Counted from the stretch's first letter, positions 52,104 through 60,856 are shown. The stretch: 64,000 nucleotides of DNA from CAYSLU01 sp964431965 (GCA_964431965.1 CAYSLU010000003.1:1-64000), one strand, 5' to 3'. Numbers and translations: made by a program. Notes: generated by a model from the sequence alone, not told the origin.

Positions 52104-54712
52104 TCCGCCTCCTCGCCCGCCATGCGCGCGAGCGTCTCGCGCGCCTTACGAAAGAACGGCCCCACCGGCCCCTTCAGCGTGCTGATGCCCTCGGGGTTCA
52201 GGTCCATCAGGTTCTGCTGCTCGTAGAACGTGTACCCCGAAAACCCGGCCGCGCAGGCGCCTCCGACGATGCGCTCGGCCATCTCCTCCGCCCGGATCTC
52301 GATTCCGGTGTGAAGGCACCGGCTGATCAGCTGGACCGGGATCCCGCGCCGCCGCGCCAACGGCAGAATCTCGTCATGCACGAACGGGCTCTGTGCCGTA
52401 AACCACTTCATGCGGATCTCGTCCACCAGCCCCTCTTCGATCCAGGTCCGCCACTCCATCGGGAGCTGCATCCGGACGTCGTACTGCGCCGGCACCTCGA
52501 TGCCCGACTCGAACTCGACCATCAGGCGCCGGCCGCGGCTCGAGACGAGCCGCTTCGCCGCCCGGATGAACTCGGTGTAGAAGCCGCCGCGAATCTCGCG
52601 GACCCGCTGGTAGTCGGCCGGCTCCGGCCGCGGGTCGCGGCCAAAGCGCTCCCGGAACGCCTCGCGCACCGGCCCGGCGAACGCGTACTTCAGGTAACAC
52701 ATGGGGCCGTTGTGATGGCAGTAGGTCCGGATATCGACCCCGTCCGCGCCGGCGTCGAGGATGCCCCCGATCCGCGCGAGCCAGATATCGCGCGCGCCCG
52801 CGAACCCCGGCTCCAGCAGGGTCGGCATGCTCGGGGCCTCCCGGAACACCAGCCCGATCGCATCTCCGCTCCACACGCGCTCCTGCAGCAGCGCTTCGGT
52901 TTGGTTCGACCACCCTTGCCAGCCCTTCCAGAAAAAGAAGCCGCGCCGGGTGTCGCCGTTGGTCGCCACGGTCAGCGGCGCGCGCCGGCCGGCGGCATCG
53001 GTCGCCTCCGCCACCATGTAGCCGCGCTGCGTCAGCCGAACCCCCTCGGCCGCCAGCCGGACCGCGACGTAGGGCGACCCGATCGCCAAGCCGTCGAACT
53101 CCACGTACCAGTTCAGCCGCGAGCCGGGCTCGCGCACCGTGCCGGCCGGAGTCCAGCGCTCGTGCGGGCGCCGCACCGTCCCCTGGCGCACACGGTACGG
53201 CTTTCGATACGCGGCAAAGCGGCAGTTATCCGCGCTGACCTCGATGCGGATTTCGGACCGCCGGAGCGCGGGGATCGGCGTCTCCGAATAGAGGCGGATG
53301 CGCGTGATCGGAAACGCCGTCGGACGGGACCAGTCGGGGTTGGCCTGCCAGGTCCACTCGGGATGGGCGGCGATCTCCGGGATCACCGTGAAGCGCCGGT
53401 TCTCGATGTCCGGAGCCGAGCTGCCCGGGAACCCATCGACGGCCTGGCAGTTCATCCCGAGGTCGAATGTCTTGAGGTCGGCGATGAGTTCGAGCCCGTT
53501 GGCATGCGCGGCGCGCACCGCCCCTTCCAGGTAGCCCCCGCACGCCTTCACGGTCCGGCGGTAGTTGGCGCCCCAGCGATAGACGAACGCATTCCAGAAG
53601 GACGGCCAGTCGCCGTACTCGATCCAGTGCACGCGGTGCATGCCCAGGCCCGCCCACGTCCGCATATCCCGGTCGATGCGCTCCGGCGTATAGGAGTTCG
53701 CGATGATGCTCATCGGCGAGTCGTAGAGCACGCTCATGCAGAAGCGGCGCGCGGGCGCCGGCGCCGGCACGTCGACGGCGAGCCAGCCGGGCTCGGCCGG
53801 GGCGCCGTTGACGATGGGCCGGAAGCGGTGGCGCCCGCCCGACTCGCCGTCGATCCCGACCTCGGCCGTCCATCGGTCGCCGGACGCCACAACCGGCACA
53901 TCGGCCGTCCGCCCCTCGGGATCCGCCAGCTCCAGGCCGAGGGTCCCGCCCGAGAAGCGGCCGGCCAGGCGCAGGCGGTTCCCCTCGCGGCGGGCCGTTA
54001 CATCCGCGACGTGCGGCGGGGCCCCGTCCCGGTAGAGCCGCCCGAACCCCGTGGCGTCCTGAAAGCCGTTTCCGCTGCTGTAGTTCCACGAGCTGGTCTC
54101 GAACAGGTACGACCGGCTCCGACAGATGTTGAAGCCGCACACCGGCCCGTAGCGGAACACCTCGCCGGCATCGAACCACGCGAACAGCCAGCGGCAGCGG
54201 TGCTGCATGATCGTACACGCCGTGAAGACATCCTCCTTCCACACCGACTTCTTGAGCCGCATGTGGAAGGCGCCGCTCGAGTGGGCCTCCGGGTATGGCT
54301 GGTGCGACAGGATCTGTACGTCTCCCGCGAGATCCGGGTCGCGGTGCGGGTGCTCTTTCAGCGCGCCGTGGTCGATCCTCGGCGGGGCGAACACGAACTG
54401 AAACCAGCCGATCCGATCATGGCGCGGGTCGAACAGGATCTCGACCGAGTCGGGCGTGGGGCCCCCGCCCGGGCTCGAAAGCGGGCGAACGCTGTCGTAC
54501 AGCGCCACGGCCACGACGATCTCGCGGCCGGCTCCCCACACCTTGAAGGCGGTGTCGTCGTGCGCGGGCGCCGGAGCCGGCAGTACGCTGAACCCGCTCG
54601 AGACGCCCTCGCCGCGCAGAATCTCGCGCCGCATGCCGGCGACCGTCAGGCGGCGCGCCCGCGTCACCGCGCACCATCGGTTGCTCTCGTGGACGGCGAT
54701 CTTCCGGCTCAT
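52100..54712 (-). CDS. CBM9/DOMON-like plus TIM-barrel protein, probable glycoside hydrolase
   Basis: 870-aa protein without a signal peptide, family not recognised. Residues about 20-230 resemble a CBM9/DOMON-like carbohydrate-binding sandwich (DTAFKVWGAGREIVVAVALYD, DSVEILFDPRHDRIGWFQFVF). A short beta domain follows. Residues about 330-850 look like a glycosidase-type barrel (MRTWAGLGMHRVHWIEYGDW, ANGLELIADLKTFDLG, LARIGGILDAGADGVDIRTY, LMVEFESGIEVPAQ). Candidate acid residues cannot be chosen with confidence. It overlaps the HAD gene upstream and the FGGY kinase downstream (ATGA at both ends), so the three are translationally coupled and probably act on one glycan. Confidence 0.75.
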   Translation of the reverse strand: MSRKIAVHESNRWCAVTRARRLTVAGMRREILRGEGVSSGFSVLPAPAPAHDDTAFKVWGAGREIVVAVALYDSVRPLSSPGGGPTPDSVEILFDPRHDRIGWFQFVFAPPRIDHGALKEHPHRDPDLAGDVQILSHQPYPEAHSSGAFHMRLKKSVWKEDVFTACTIMQHRCRWLFAWFDAGEVFRYGPVCGFNICRSRSYLFETSSWNYSSGNGFQDATGFGRLYRDGAPPHVADVTARREGNRLRLAGRFSGGTLGLELADPEGRTADVPVVASGDRWTAEVGIDGESGGRHRFRPIVNGAPAEPGWLAVDVPAPAPARRFCMSVLYDSPMSIIANSYTPERIDRDMRTWAGLGMHRVHWIEYGDWPSFWNAFVYRWGANYRRTVKACGGYLEGAVRAAHANGLELIADLKTFDLGMNCQAVDGFPGSSAPDIENRRFTVIPEIAAHPEWTWQANPDWSRPTAFPITRIRLYSETPIPALRRSEIRIEVSADNCRFAAYRKPYRVRQGTVRRPHERWTPAGTVREPGSRLNWYVEFDGLAIGSPYVAVRLAAEGVRLTQRGYMVAEATDAAGRRAPLTVATNGDTRRGFFFWKGWQGWSNQTEALLQERVWSGDAIGLVFREAPSMPTLLEPGFAGARDIWLARIGGILDAGADGVDIRTYCHHNGPMCYLKYAFAGPVREAFRERFGRDPRPEPADYQRVREIRGGFYTEFIRAAKRLVSSRGRRLMVEFESGIEVPAQYDVRMQLPMEWRTWIEEGLVDEIRMKWFTAQSPFVHDEILPLARRRGIPVQLISRCLHTGIEIRAEEMAERIVGGACAAGFSGYTFYEQQNLMDLNPEGISTLKGPVGPFFRKARETLARMAGEEAE

Positions 54713-55305
54713 ATCGTTTCCCTCCCGTCCGCGAGCGACTCGATCAGCGCGCGCATCACGAAGAAATCGGGCACCGCGAAGTCCGCGAGGTCGGCCCACT
54801 GGCGATTGTGGTCGTTGAGCAGCAGGCAGGCGCGCGCGCCGGCGGCCTTTCCGCACAGCAGGTCGTCGCGGTAGTCGCCCACCATCAGCACCTGATCCGC
54901 CGGCAGCCCCCATTGCCCGCAGATGTGCCGCACCGCGGCGGGATCCGGCTTGACCGGATGGAAATCGCGGGTCAGCACGGCTGAGAACGTCGTGCGGATG
55001 AAGCGCTGCAGGTGCCGGACGCTCTTCTCCGTGTTGCGGGTGATGATGCCCTTGGGCATGCCTCGCTCATCCAGAAGGTCCATCAGCTCATGCACGCCGG
55101 GCTGGACGACGAGGCGGGCGCGGGCGACCTCCTCGATCTCGTCGATGATCCGGAACGCAGCGCGCTGGCGCTCCTCCGGCCAGCTCCGGATGGTGAGCAG
55201 TATGTCGCCGGACGGGATCCCGACTCGGCGCCGCATCTCGGCGAAATCGATGGCCGGCTCCGTGAGCGTGCCGTCCATGTCGAAGATGACGCCCTTCAGC
55301 GGCAT
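54709..55305 (-). CDS. HAD-superfamily phosphatase
   Basis: 198-aa HAD hydrolase. Motif I FDMDGTLTEP (nucleophile Asp at about residue 9, acid Asp at 11), motif II in IITRNTEKS (Thr), motif III KPDP, motif IV VGDYRDDLLCG. The small helical cap is inserted after motif I, as in phosphoglycolate-phosphatase-like enzymes. It starts 13 nt after gltA and overlaps the CBM9-like gene. It probably dephosphorylates a sugar phosphate or phosphoglycolate. Confidence 0.9.
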   Translation of the reverse strand: MPLKGVIFDMDGTLTEPAIDFAEMRRRVGIPSGDILLTIRSWPEERQRAAFRIIDEIEEVARARLVVQPGVHELMDLLDERGMPKGIITRNTEKSVRHLQRFIRTTFSAVLTRDFHPVKPDPAAVRHICGQWGLPADQVLMVGDYRDDLLCGKAAGARACLLLNDHNRQWADLADFAVPDFFVMRALIESLADGRETI

Positions 55306-55318
55306 CGGGAGCGGCTCC

Positions 55319-56842
55319 TCATGCGGACGCCCGGGCGCGGCCGTCCGCGATGTCGGACGCCAGCAGCGCGTTGATCGCCACGGCCGCGCGGCGCCCCTCG
55401 CCCATGGCCAGGATCACCGTGGCCGCCCCCAGCACGATATCCCCGCCGGCGAATACCCGGTCGATCGAGGTCTTGCCCGTTTCATCGACCACGATGTTGC
55501 CCCACTTGTTGGTGACCAGGCCGTTCGTGGTCTGGCGGATCAGCGGATTCGACTCGTTGCCGATGGCGACGATCACCGTGTCGAGTTCCATCAGGAACTC
55601 GCTGCCCGCGACCTCGACCGGACGGCGCCGGCCGGAATCGTCCGGGGCCCCCAGCTCGTAGCGCAGGCACTCAAGGGCCTTCACGCAGCCATACTCGTCG
55701 CCCACCACCCGCTTCGCGTTCTGGAGCAGGTGGAAGGTCACGCCCTCCTCCTTGGCATGCGCGATCTCCTCTACCCGGGCGGGCATCTCGGCCTCGGTGC
55801 GCCGGTAGATGAGGTGGACCTCGGCCGAGCCGAGCCGGACCGCCGTGCGCGCCGCATCCATGGCGACGTTCCCGCCGCCCAGCACGGCCACCCGCCGGCC
55901 GCGGAAGATCGGCGTGTCGGCCTGCTCGGTGTCGTAAGCCTTCATCAGGTTCGCCCGCGTCAGGTACTCGTTCGCCGAGAAGACGCCGACGAGCTCCTCC
56001 CCCTCGACGCCCATGAACTTGGGCAGGCCGGCGCCCGTGCCTACGAACACGGCGCTGTAACCGTCCTTCTCCATCAGATCCATCAGCTTGCGCGTCCGGC
56101 CAACCACGAAGTTGGTCCTGATCTCCACGCCCATGGTGCGGAGCGCATCGACTTCCAGGTCCACAATCCGCTTGGGGAGCCGGAACTCGGGAATCCCGTA
56201 CAGCAGCACGCCGCCCGGCCGGTGGAACGCCTCGAAGATGGTCACGGCGTGGCCTTCGCGGCGCACGTCGGCGGCCACCGTGATGCTCGCGGGGCCGCTG
56301 CCGATGACCGCGACCTTCTTCCCGGTCTCCGGCTTGACCGAGGGCAGAGCCGCCCGGCCCGTCTCGCGCTCCCAGTCCGCCACAAACCGCTCGAGCCGGC
56401 CGATCGACACGGCCTTGTCCAGATCCTTCAGCGACTTGCCGACCGTGCAGTCGGCCTGGCACTGAGTCTCCTGGGGACACACCCGGCCGCAGACCGCCGG
56501 AAGCAGGCTATTCCGCTTGATGATGCCGATGGCCACATCGAAATCGCCCGCCGCGACGGCCTTGATGAACCCCGGAATGTCGATCCGCACGGGGCAGCCC
56601 GCCACGCACTTCGCACTCCGGCATTGCAGGCAGCGCATCGCCTCCACGCGCGCCTGAGCCGCGGTGTAGCCGAGCGCAACCTCGAGGATGTTCCGCCGCC
56701 GGACTTCCGGGGGCTGCGCGGGCATCGCCTGCGCCGGGATCTTGAGGCGCTCCTTCGCGGTCAGCCCGGCCGCGCGCGGCCCGAGCTCCGACAGCACGTG
56801 CTCCGCCTGGCGATTGAGCTCCTCCGGCGTGGCGTGACTCAT
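55319..56842 (-). CDS. gltA: NADPH-dependent oxidoreductase, GltA/NfnB-type large subunit
   Basis: 507-aa FAD/Fe-S flavoprotein related to the glutamate synthase small subunit and NfnB/SudA. N-terminal cysteine clusters for [4Fe-4S] centres (CLQCRSAKCVAGCPVRIDIPGF and CGRVCPQETQCQADC), an FAD-binding VIGSGPASITVAADV, and an NADPH-binding VLGGGNVAMDAARTAVRLGS. Its start overlaps the stop of the small-subunit gene (ATGA). No glutamate synthase large subunit is present nearby, so an electron-bifurcating ferredoxin:NADP or sulfide dehydrogenase role with its partner is more likely. The symbol follows the common annotation and should not be read as proof of glutamate synthase. Confidence 0.88.
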   Translation of the reverse strand: MSHATPEELNRQAEHVLSELGPRAAGLTAKERLKIPAQAMPAQPPEVRRRNILEVALGYTAAQARVEAMRCLQCRSAKCVAGCPVRIDIPGFIKAVAAGDFDVAIGIIKRNSLLPAVCGRVCPQETQCQADCTVGKSLKDLDKAVSIGRLERFVADWERETGRAALPSVKPETGKKVAVIGSGPASITVAADVRREGHAVTIFEAFHRPGGVLLYGIPEFRLPKRIVDLEVDALRTMGVEIRTNFVVGRTRKLMDLMEKDGYSAVFVGTGAGLPKFMGVEGEELVGVFSANEYLTRANLMKAYDTEQADTPIFRGRRVAVLGGGNVAMDAARTAVRLGSAEVHLIYRRTEAEMPARVEEIAHAKEEGVTFHLLQNAKRVVGDEYGCVKALECLRYELGAPDDSGRRRPVEVAGSEFLMELDTVIVAIGNESNPLIRQTTNGLVTNKWGNIVVDETGKTSIDRVFAGGDIVLGAATVILAMGEGRRAAVAINALLASDIADGRARASA

Positions 56843-57696
56843 GACCGCAGCCCCTTCCGGCGCGCTTCGAGATCGACGTGACAGGCGTGGTGCGCCTTGT
56901 CTTCCTGCCCCTTGTAGGCGCGCAGCCGCTTCATCATGTTGTCGAAGTCCACCTGGTGCCCGTCGAACTCCGGGCCGTCCACGCAGACGAACTTCACGTC
57001 GCCCCCGACCTTCACGCGGCATCCGCCGCACATGCCGGTCCCGTCCACCATGATGGTGTTCAGGGAGACGAGCGTGTGGACGCCGAACGGCCGGGTCGCC
57101 TCGGCGCAGAACTTCATCATGATCGGAGGGCCGATCGCGACCGCGAGGTCCGGCTTCGGCGATCGCCGGCAGATCTCCTGGAGCGGCTCGGTAACGAGCG
57201 CCTTGCGCCCGTACGACCCGTCATCCGTGCAGACGATAAGCTCGGAGGCGATGGCGCGCATCTGCTCCTCGAGGATCACGAGCGACTTCGTGCGGGCGCC
57301 GATGATCGTGATGACCGTGTTGCCGGCCCGCCTCAGGGCCTGGGCGATGGGGTGAAGGGGGGCGACGCCGATCCCGCCGCCGACGCACACGACCGTGCCG
57401 AACCGGTCGATGTGGGTCGGCTGGCCGAGGGGGCCCACGACGTTCTCGATCGACGCCCCGACGGCCATCTCCGCCAGCCGGTGGGTGGTCTTGCCAACCG
57501 TCTGGAAGATGATCATGATCCAGCCGGCCGCCGCATCGGCATCCGCGATCGTCAGCGGGATGCGCTCGCCGTAGTTCGTGTCGAGCTGAAGGATGACAAA
57601 CTGGCCCGCCTTGCGCTCCTGCGCAATGAGCGGCGCCTCGATCTTCATCATGAAGACCTCGTCCGACAGCTGCTGCTTTTCCAGTATTCGGTTCAT
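56839..57696 (-). CDS. Sulfide/dihydroorotate dehydrogenase-like FAD/NAD-binding subunit (NfnA/SudB type)
   Basis: 285-aa ferredoxin-NADP reductase-fold subunit. FAD motif region ERIPLTIAD, NAD-binding VCVGGGIGVAPLHPIAQAL, and a C-terminal [2Fe-2S] cluster motif GMCGGCRVKVGGDVKFVC followed by DGPEFDGHQVD. This is the partner normally encoded beside the GltA-like subunit (NfnAB, SudAB). The pair would move electrons between NADPH, ferredoxin and NADH, or reduce polysulfide. The start MNRILEKQQLSD is set by the family N terminus; the frame upstream only runs into a gene remnant. A promoter lies about 60 nt upstream. Confidence 0.9.
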   Translation of the reverse strand: MNRILEKQQLSDEVFMMKIEAPLIAQERKAGQFVILQLDTNYGERIPLTIADADAAAGWIMIIFQTVGKTTHRLAEMAVGASIENVVGPLGQPTHIDRFGTVVCVGGGIGVAPLHPIAQALRRAGNTVITIIGARTKSLVILEEQMRAIASELIVCTDDGSYGRKALVTEPLQEICRRSPKPDLAVAIGPPIMMKFCAEATRPFGVHTLVSLNTIMVDGTGMCGGCRVKVGGDVKFVCVDGPEFDGHQVDFDNMMKRLRAYKGQEDKAHHACHVDLEARRKGLRS

Positions 57697-57756
57697 CGAC
57701 AGCCTGTTGCCTTGTGTGTCCCGTCCGGCCCCGTCGGGCCACGACCATGAACTCGA

Positions 57757-57785
57757 ATGGTACGGGATGGCGCACACCCATTCAA
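57757..57785 (-). promoter_or_regulatory. Promoter of the NfnA/GltA-HAD-CBM9-FGGY run
   Basis: Minus strand: -35 TTGAAT (57780-57785), 17-nt spacer, -10 TACCAT (57757-57762), about 60 nt before the NfnA-like ATG. Nothing else was recognised in 57697-57923. Confidence 0.55.
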
Positions 57786-57923
57786 GCAGCCGCTGCTCCG
57801 CTGCTCCGCGCAGGCGCGTCAAAGGGTTCCCGATGGGGGCCGGTAAGGCGGCGAGGTTCCGCGCGGCCCAGAGGGCATCCGGCCCAAGGAAGACCGGAGG
57901 GTCCACCCGACATCCACCCCGGA

Positions 57924-58104
57924 CTACTCGTGCCGAAGCGCCTCGATGGGATCCCAACTGCGCGGCCCTGCGTGCCGGGAAGTAGCCGAATACCACCCCG
58001 ACGGCGGCAGCGAACAGAAACGCGATCAGGACGATCGGCGCGTTGAGTACGAACGGGACGCTGAGCAGCCCGGCCAGCGCAACGGATGCTCCCAACGCCA
58101 GGAT
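57924..58104 (-). pseudogene. C-terminal remnant of a MacB/FtsX-type ABC transporter permease
   Basis: Only the last transmembrane segment and tail of a MacB-family permease remain. On the minus strand the text reads ALAGLLSVPFVLNAPIVLI, then AFLFAAAVGVVFGYFPARRA, the very typical end of these proteins. The canonical closing motif AAQLDPIEALRHE-stop is present but out of frame: an extra base in the CCC run at 57953-57955 (TTGGGATCC where TTGGATCC is expected) shifts the frame. Correcting it ends the gene at the TAG in 57924-57926. Upstream, homology stops near 58100, where another gene fragment begins. So this is a truncated and frameshifted pseudogene. Confidence 0.8.
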
Positions 58105-58369
58105 TGACGATGGGGACGACCTCGACCACGGCAGAAGGGCGGCGGACGGGCTCGGACTGATCCCATCCTCCGTGGTGAAGGTCTCTCCCGCCCAGAGGAA
58201 ATTGCTGAACTACGCCATCCGGCACCATATTGACGGCAAGGTGTCCGACGACCCGACCATCGGAACCTGCTGGGATGCCGACCGCTTGGACTTGGGTCGG
58301 GGCTGCATCGTCCCCGACGAGAGGTATATGAGCACCCAACGGGGCAAGGAACTCGCAAGCGAACGGTAG
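58100..58369 (+). pseudogene. C-terminal fragment of an HD-domain-like small hydrolase
   Basis: Plus-strand reading from about 58100 gives RIDDGDDLDHGRRAA, then YAIRHHIDGKVSDDP and TIGTCWDADRLDLGR, ending in a stop at 58369. This matches the C-terminal half of a small HD-type family (normal form: ...HDSCRLNDGHDPDHGRRAA...HHTDG...TIGTCWDADRLDLGR). The N-terminal half with the first His/Asp ligands is missing. The frame upstream of 58100 instead reads antisense through the permease remnant, so no complete gene can be made. Confidence 0.75.
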
Positions 58370-58711
58370 AGGATGCATCAACGCAGTGCCCGTGGCTTTT
58401 CCGTGGCTCTGTTGACGGACTCTGCCCGAAGTTGCCCGATGCTGACGACGGGACTGGCGAGTTCTCTGGACACTACCCCACTCTTTGGACGGCATCCTCT
58501 GAAAATTGGCGTCCGTCCGTCGTGGTCTGGCGAGCGTCGGGGAGTGCCCTGCCCCAGACTGCCAGCCTTTCCCAATCAGTCTTTGCCCGTCCCTCGAGTG
58601 ACGATGTGTCCTGCGATGCGTCCAAAAGCGGGAGGAACGAAGAAAGGGCTTGGTAGACCGAATTTGGGCTCGGTTCGAGCGAAAATGGTCGGGATTGGCG
58701 AATTGCCAAGG
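58370..58711. other. Gene-free stretch between the HD fragment and the tRNA-Pro terminator
   Basis: No convincing coding region on either strand. Base composition looks less GC-rich than the neighbouring genes (short AAAA/TTTT runs), in keeping with decayed or acquired DNA beside a tRNA gene. No integrase, attachment-site duplication or transposase remnant was recognised. Confidence 0.6.
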
Positions 58712-58745
58712 AAAAAATGGTCTCGACGGGAGAAACGGAGACCAT
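58712..58745 (-). terminator. Intrinsic terminator of tRNA-Pro
   Basis: Downstream of the tRNA on the minus strand, ATGGTCTC and GAGACCAT form a perfect 8-bp stem around a 13-nt loop and run straight into TTTTTT (58717-58712). It is a textbook rho-independent terminator. Confidence 0.85.
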
Positions 58746-58754
58746 CTTTGGAGA

Positions 58755-58831
58755 TGGTCGGGGCGGAGGGATTTGAACCCTCGACCTTTTGGTCCCGAAC
58801 CAAACGCGCTACCAGACTGCGCTACACCCCG
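58755..58831 (-). tRNA. tRNA-Pro (CGG anticodon), CCA encoded
   Basis: Minus strand, 77 nt with CCA. The acceptor stem begins CGGGGTG and pairs with CGCCCCG; discriminator A, then encoded CCA (58757-58755). The anticodon stem TTTGG/CCAAA closes the loop TTCGGGA, giving CGG (reads CCG). The T arm has GGTTCAAATCC. A promoter and a terminator flank it. Confidence 0.96.
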
Positions 58832-58896
58832 ATTGATCGAACAGAACGCTTTCCTGCGCGCAGCGAAATTCTCGCTTCCGCAGCAAAGAGGGTCGC

Positions 58897-58925
58897 AAGG
58901 TATCAATCCCCACCACCGTCGTCAA
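58897..58925 (-). promoter_or_regulatory. Promoter of tRNA-Pro
   Basis: Minus strand: -35 TTGACG (58920-58925), 17-nt spacer, -10 TACCTT (58897-58902), about 65 nt before the mature 5' end. Just upstream is a short direct repeat CTCAAAGGA (two copies, about 58928-58950). Confidence 0.65.
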
Positions 58926-59082
58926 GCGTCCTTTGAGCTTCCTTTGAGCTTTGCCCGCCTCCTTGTGTAGCCCGTGGCGTTGCCGACGCCGGCTTCGCCA
59001 AGGGGAGTTCCAATGAGGCTCTACGTCGAATCGACGTACGTTCAACGATTCACATGTTTCGATCCCGTCCTACGGCTGGCTG

Positions 59083-60699
59083 TCAGTAGGCGTGCCAGGG
59101 ATTATAGCGGCTCACCGCCAGGTCGTGGATGGAGCGCGTGTCGTGGTCGGCCGGGGGGGGCCACTCACCGGCGGCGATCCGGTTGAGCGTGGCCCGGTCG
59201 CCGAAGCGGCGCATGGCCTCCCACTCGTAACCGATGACCGACTCGGCGTCCCAGAACCAGCCGCCGTCGAGGCCGGCGTCGAGGATCGATGCCATGTATC
59301 GCGCGCGCGCTTTCAGGTCGCCGCGCGCCCAGGCCATTCCGGGCGAGCCGCCTCCGGATCCGCCCATATAGACGCGCGTTCCCGGCCGCTTCAGCGCGCT
59401 CACCGGCTTCAGATCCGGGTACAGCGCGGTGTTGTCGCCGTGGCCGGATCCGACCATAACCGTTTCGACCAGGCCGCGCCGGGCGAGCAGCTCCGCGTCG
59501 AGCCCGAACAAGCTGTTGTGCGCGAAGTCGCGCGGGACGACGCACGAGAGCGCCCGGCCGCGCCTGTCGGCCAGCTGCCTGGCGCGCTCCACGAAGCCGG
59601 CGAGCAGCTCGTGCCGCACGGCCAGCAGCTCGGGCGTGTCGCACTCCTCCGGGAGCCGGGGGACACGGCCGTGCCTGCGGCGGTACGCCTCGATCACCGG
59701 CTCCTCGCAGATCATCAGCGGCAGCCCGCGGTTGAACGCCATGCACAGCCCGTCCGGCTCGTAGTCGAACAGCTCGTTGAAGTGGGCCAGCACGAAGTCC
59801 TGCACCTGCGGGTAGGCGTAGCTGATGAGGTTCACCGGGCGGCCGTGCTCGTCGCGGCAGCGCCACTCGGGATGCGCGGCGAAGAACTTCGTGGTCCACC
59901 CGACGTGGGGGAACGGCCCGTAGAACGCGCTCATGCGCATGTAGTAGTGCAGCTCCAGGCCGTATTCGCGCGTCGCCTGGCGCACGACGGCCAGCGGATC
60001 GGCGCCGGCGTCACGGAAGCGCTGGAGCGAGCGGGTGAAGATCCAGTCGCGCTCGTAGTAGAAGGTTTCCTCGGGCCGGATCGGGCTCTGGGCCACCGCC
60101 GTGTCCGAGCGCAGGGTGAGCGGCCCGCCGCCGTACAGGCCCCACACCATGCGGAACACGTCGCTGTCGCGGAAGGGATAGACGTGCCGGTAGATATCGC
60201 GCGGGACGTCCATGCCGGCGCAGAACACGCCGTGCCCGTCGTTCGTGACGATGAGGTTGCGGCGGTTGACCGGCGGGCCGTCGCACGGCTCGGCGCTGAT
60301 GTAGAAGAGGGTCACCTCGCGCGACTGTTCGGCGCCGCGGACGGGCGCGATGTGCAGCCGGCGGCCGGTGAAATCGGTGGCCGGGAACGCGAGGTCGCGA
60401 ACGGCCGAGGGGTCGCCGGGCATCTGGCAGTAGCCGGCTTCGCCGTCCAGCCAGATGCGGATGGCGGGGTTGTGCGCCACATGGAGCCGGTGCCAGCCGG
60501 TGAGGCCGAGGTCGAGCGTCAGCTCGCCGGCCGGGCTGAGCGCCCCGGTGGCCAGGCCGACGCCGCCGAACCGGTCGAGTTCGTAAGCGACCGGAACCCA
60601 GCCCGCGCCGAGCCCGGCGGCCGCCCGGAACCCCCCGACGACCAACGCCGGCAGGTCCGTGAAGTAGATCCGTCCATCCATCATGACTGACTTGGTCAC
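59083..60699 (-). CDS. Unclassified TIM-barrel glycosidase-like protein
   Basis: 538-aa cytosolic protein, family not recognised. Residues about 1-180 are a beta-sandwich reminiscent of carbohydrate-binding modules (LTGWHRLHVAHNPAIRIWLDG). From about 190 a barrel-like part follows (YGLELHYYMRMSAFYGPFPH, NLISYAYPQVQDFVLAHFNELFDYEPDGLCM, MASILDAGLDGGWFWDAE). The second part resembles glycosidase-like barrels found in PVC bacteria (GHL-type). The start is GTG at 60697-60699, supported by a strong GGAGG Shine-Dalgarno sequence 5 nt upstream; ATG codons five and six residues in are less well placed. It lies downstream of a duplicated intergenic element and may share a transcript with the GH42-like gene. 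Confidence 0.75.
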   Translation of the reverse strand: MTKSVMMDGRIYFTDLPALVVGGFRAAAGLGAGWVPVAYELDRFGGVGLATGALSPAGELTLDLGLTGWHRLHVAHNPAIRIWLDGEAGYCQMPGDPSAVRDLAFPATDFTGRRLHIAPVRGAEQSREVTLFYISAEPCDGPPVNRRNLIVTNDGHGVFCAGMDVPRDIYRHVYPFRDSDVFRMVWGLYGGGPLTLRSDTAVAQSPIRPEETFYYERDWIFTRSLQRFRDAGADPLAVVRQATREYGLELHYYMRMSAFYGPFPHVGWTTKFFAAHPEWRCRDEHGRPVNLISYAYPQVQDFVLAHFNELFDYEPDGLCMAFNRGLPLMICEEPVIEAYRRRHGRVPRLPEECDTPELLAVRHELLAGFVERARQLADRRGRALSCVVPRDFAHNSLFGLDAELLARRGLVETVMVGSGHGDNTALYPDLKPVSALKRPGTRVYMGGSGGGSPGMAWARGDLKARARYMASILDAGLDGGWFWDAESVIGYEWEAMRRFGDRATLNRIAAGEWPPPADHDTRSIHDLAVSRYNPWHAY

Positions 60700-60780
60700 A
60701 AAGGCCTCCGTTTCAGCGGACTGATCGTCTCTTCATAGCACGTTCGCCGCCCGCTCGTCCCGCGTTTCCGCGCACCTGAG

Positions 60781-60856
60781 GACCACGGACGGAGGACCAC
60801 AGACCACAGACCACGGACCACGGATTGCGGACTGCGGACCACGGACCACGGAAAAT
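60781..60856. repeat. Degenerate GGACCAC/GGACCACG short tandem repeats
   Basis: Runs of GACCACGGA-like 7-8-mers (GGACCAC, AGACCAC, GGACCACGG, with ATTGCGG and ACTGCGG variants) lead into the first copy of the 259-bp element. It is too irregular and short-period for CRISPR. Confidence 0.75.

Noticed and set aside
58370..58711. Genomic-island attachment site next to tRNA-Pro
   Set aside because: No integrase, no direct repeat of the tRNA 3' end and no mobility gene could be found. The composition shift alone is weak evidence.
58373..58936. Plus-strand open frame containing the phrase GAEGFEPSTFWSRTKRATRL
   Set aside because: This phrase is the well-known spurious translation of a tRNA-Pro gene; the frame runs straight through tRNA-Pro. 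The minus-strand counterpart GVAQSGSAFGSGPKGRGFK (57782-58906) is the same artefact.
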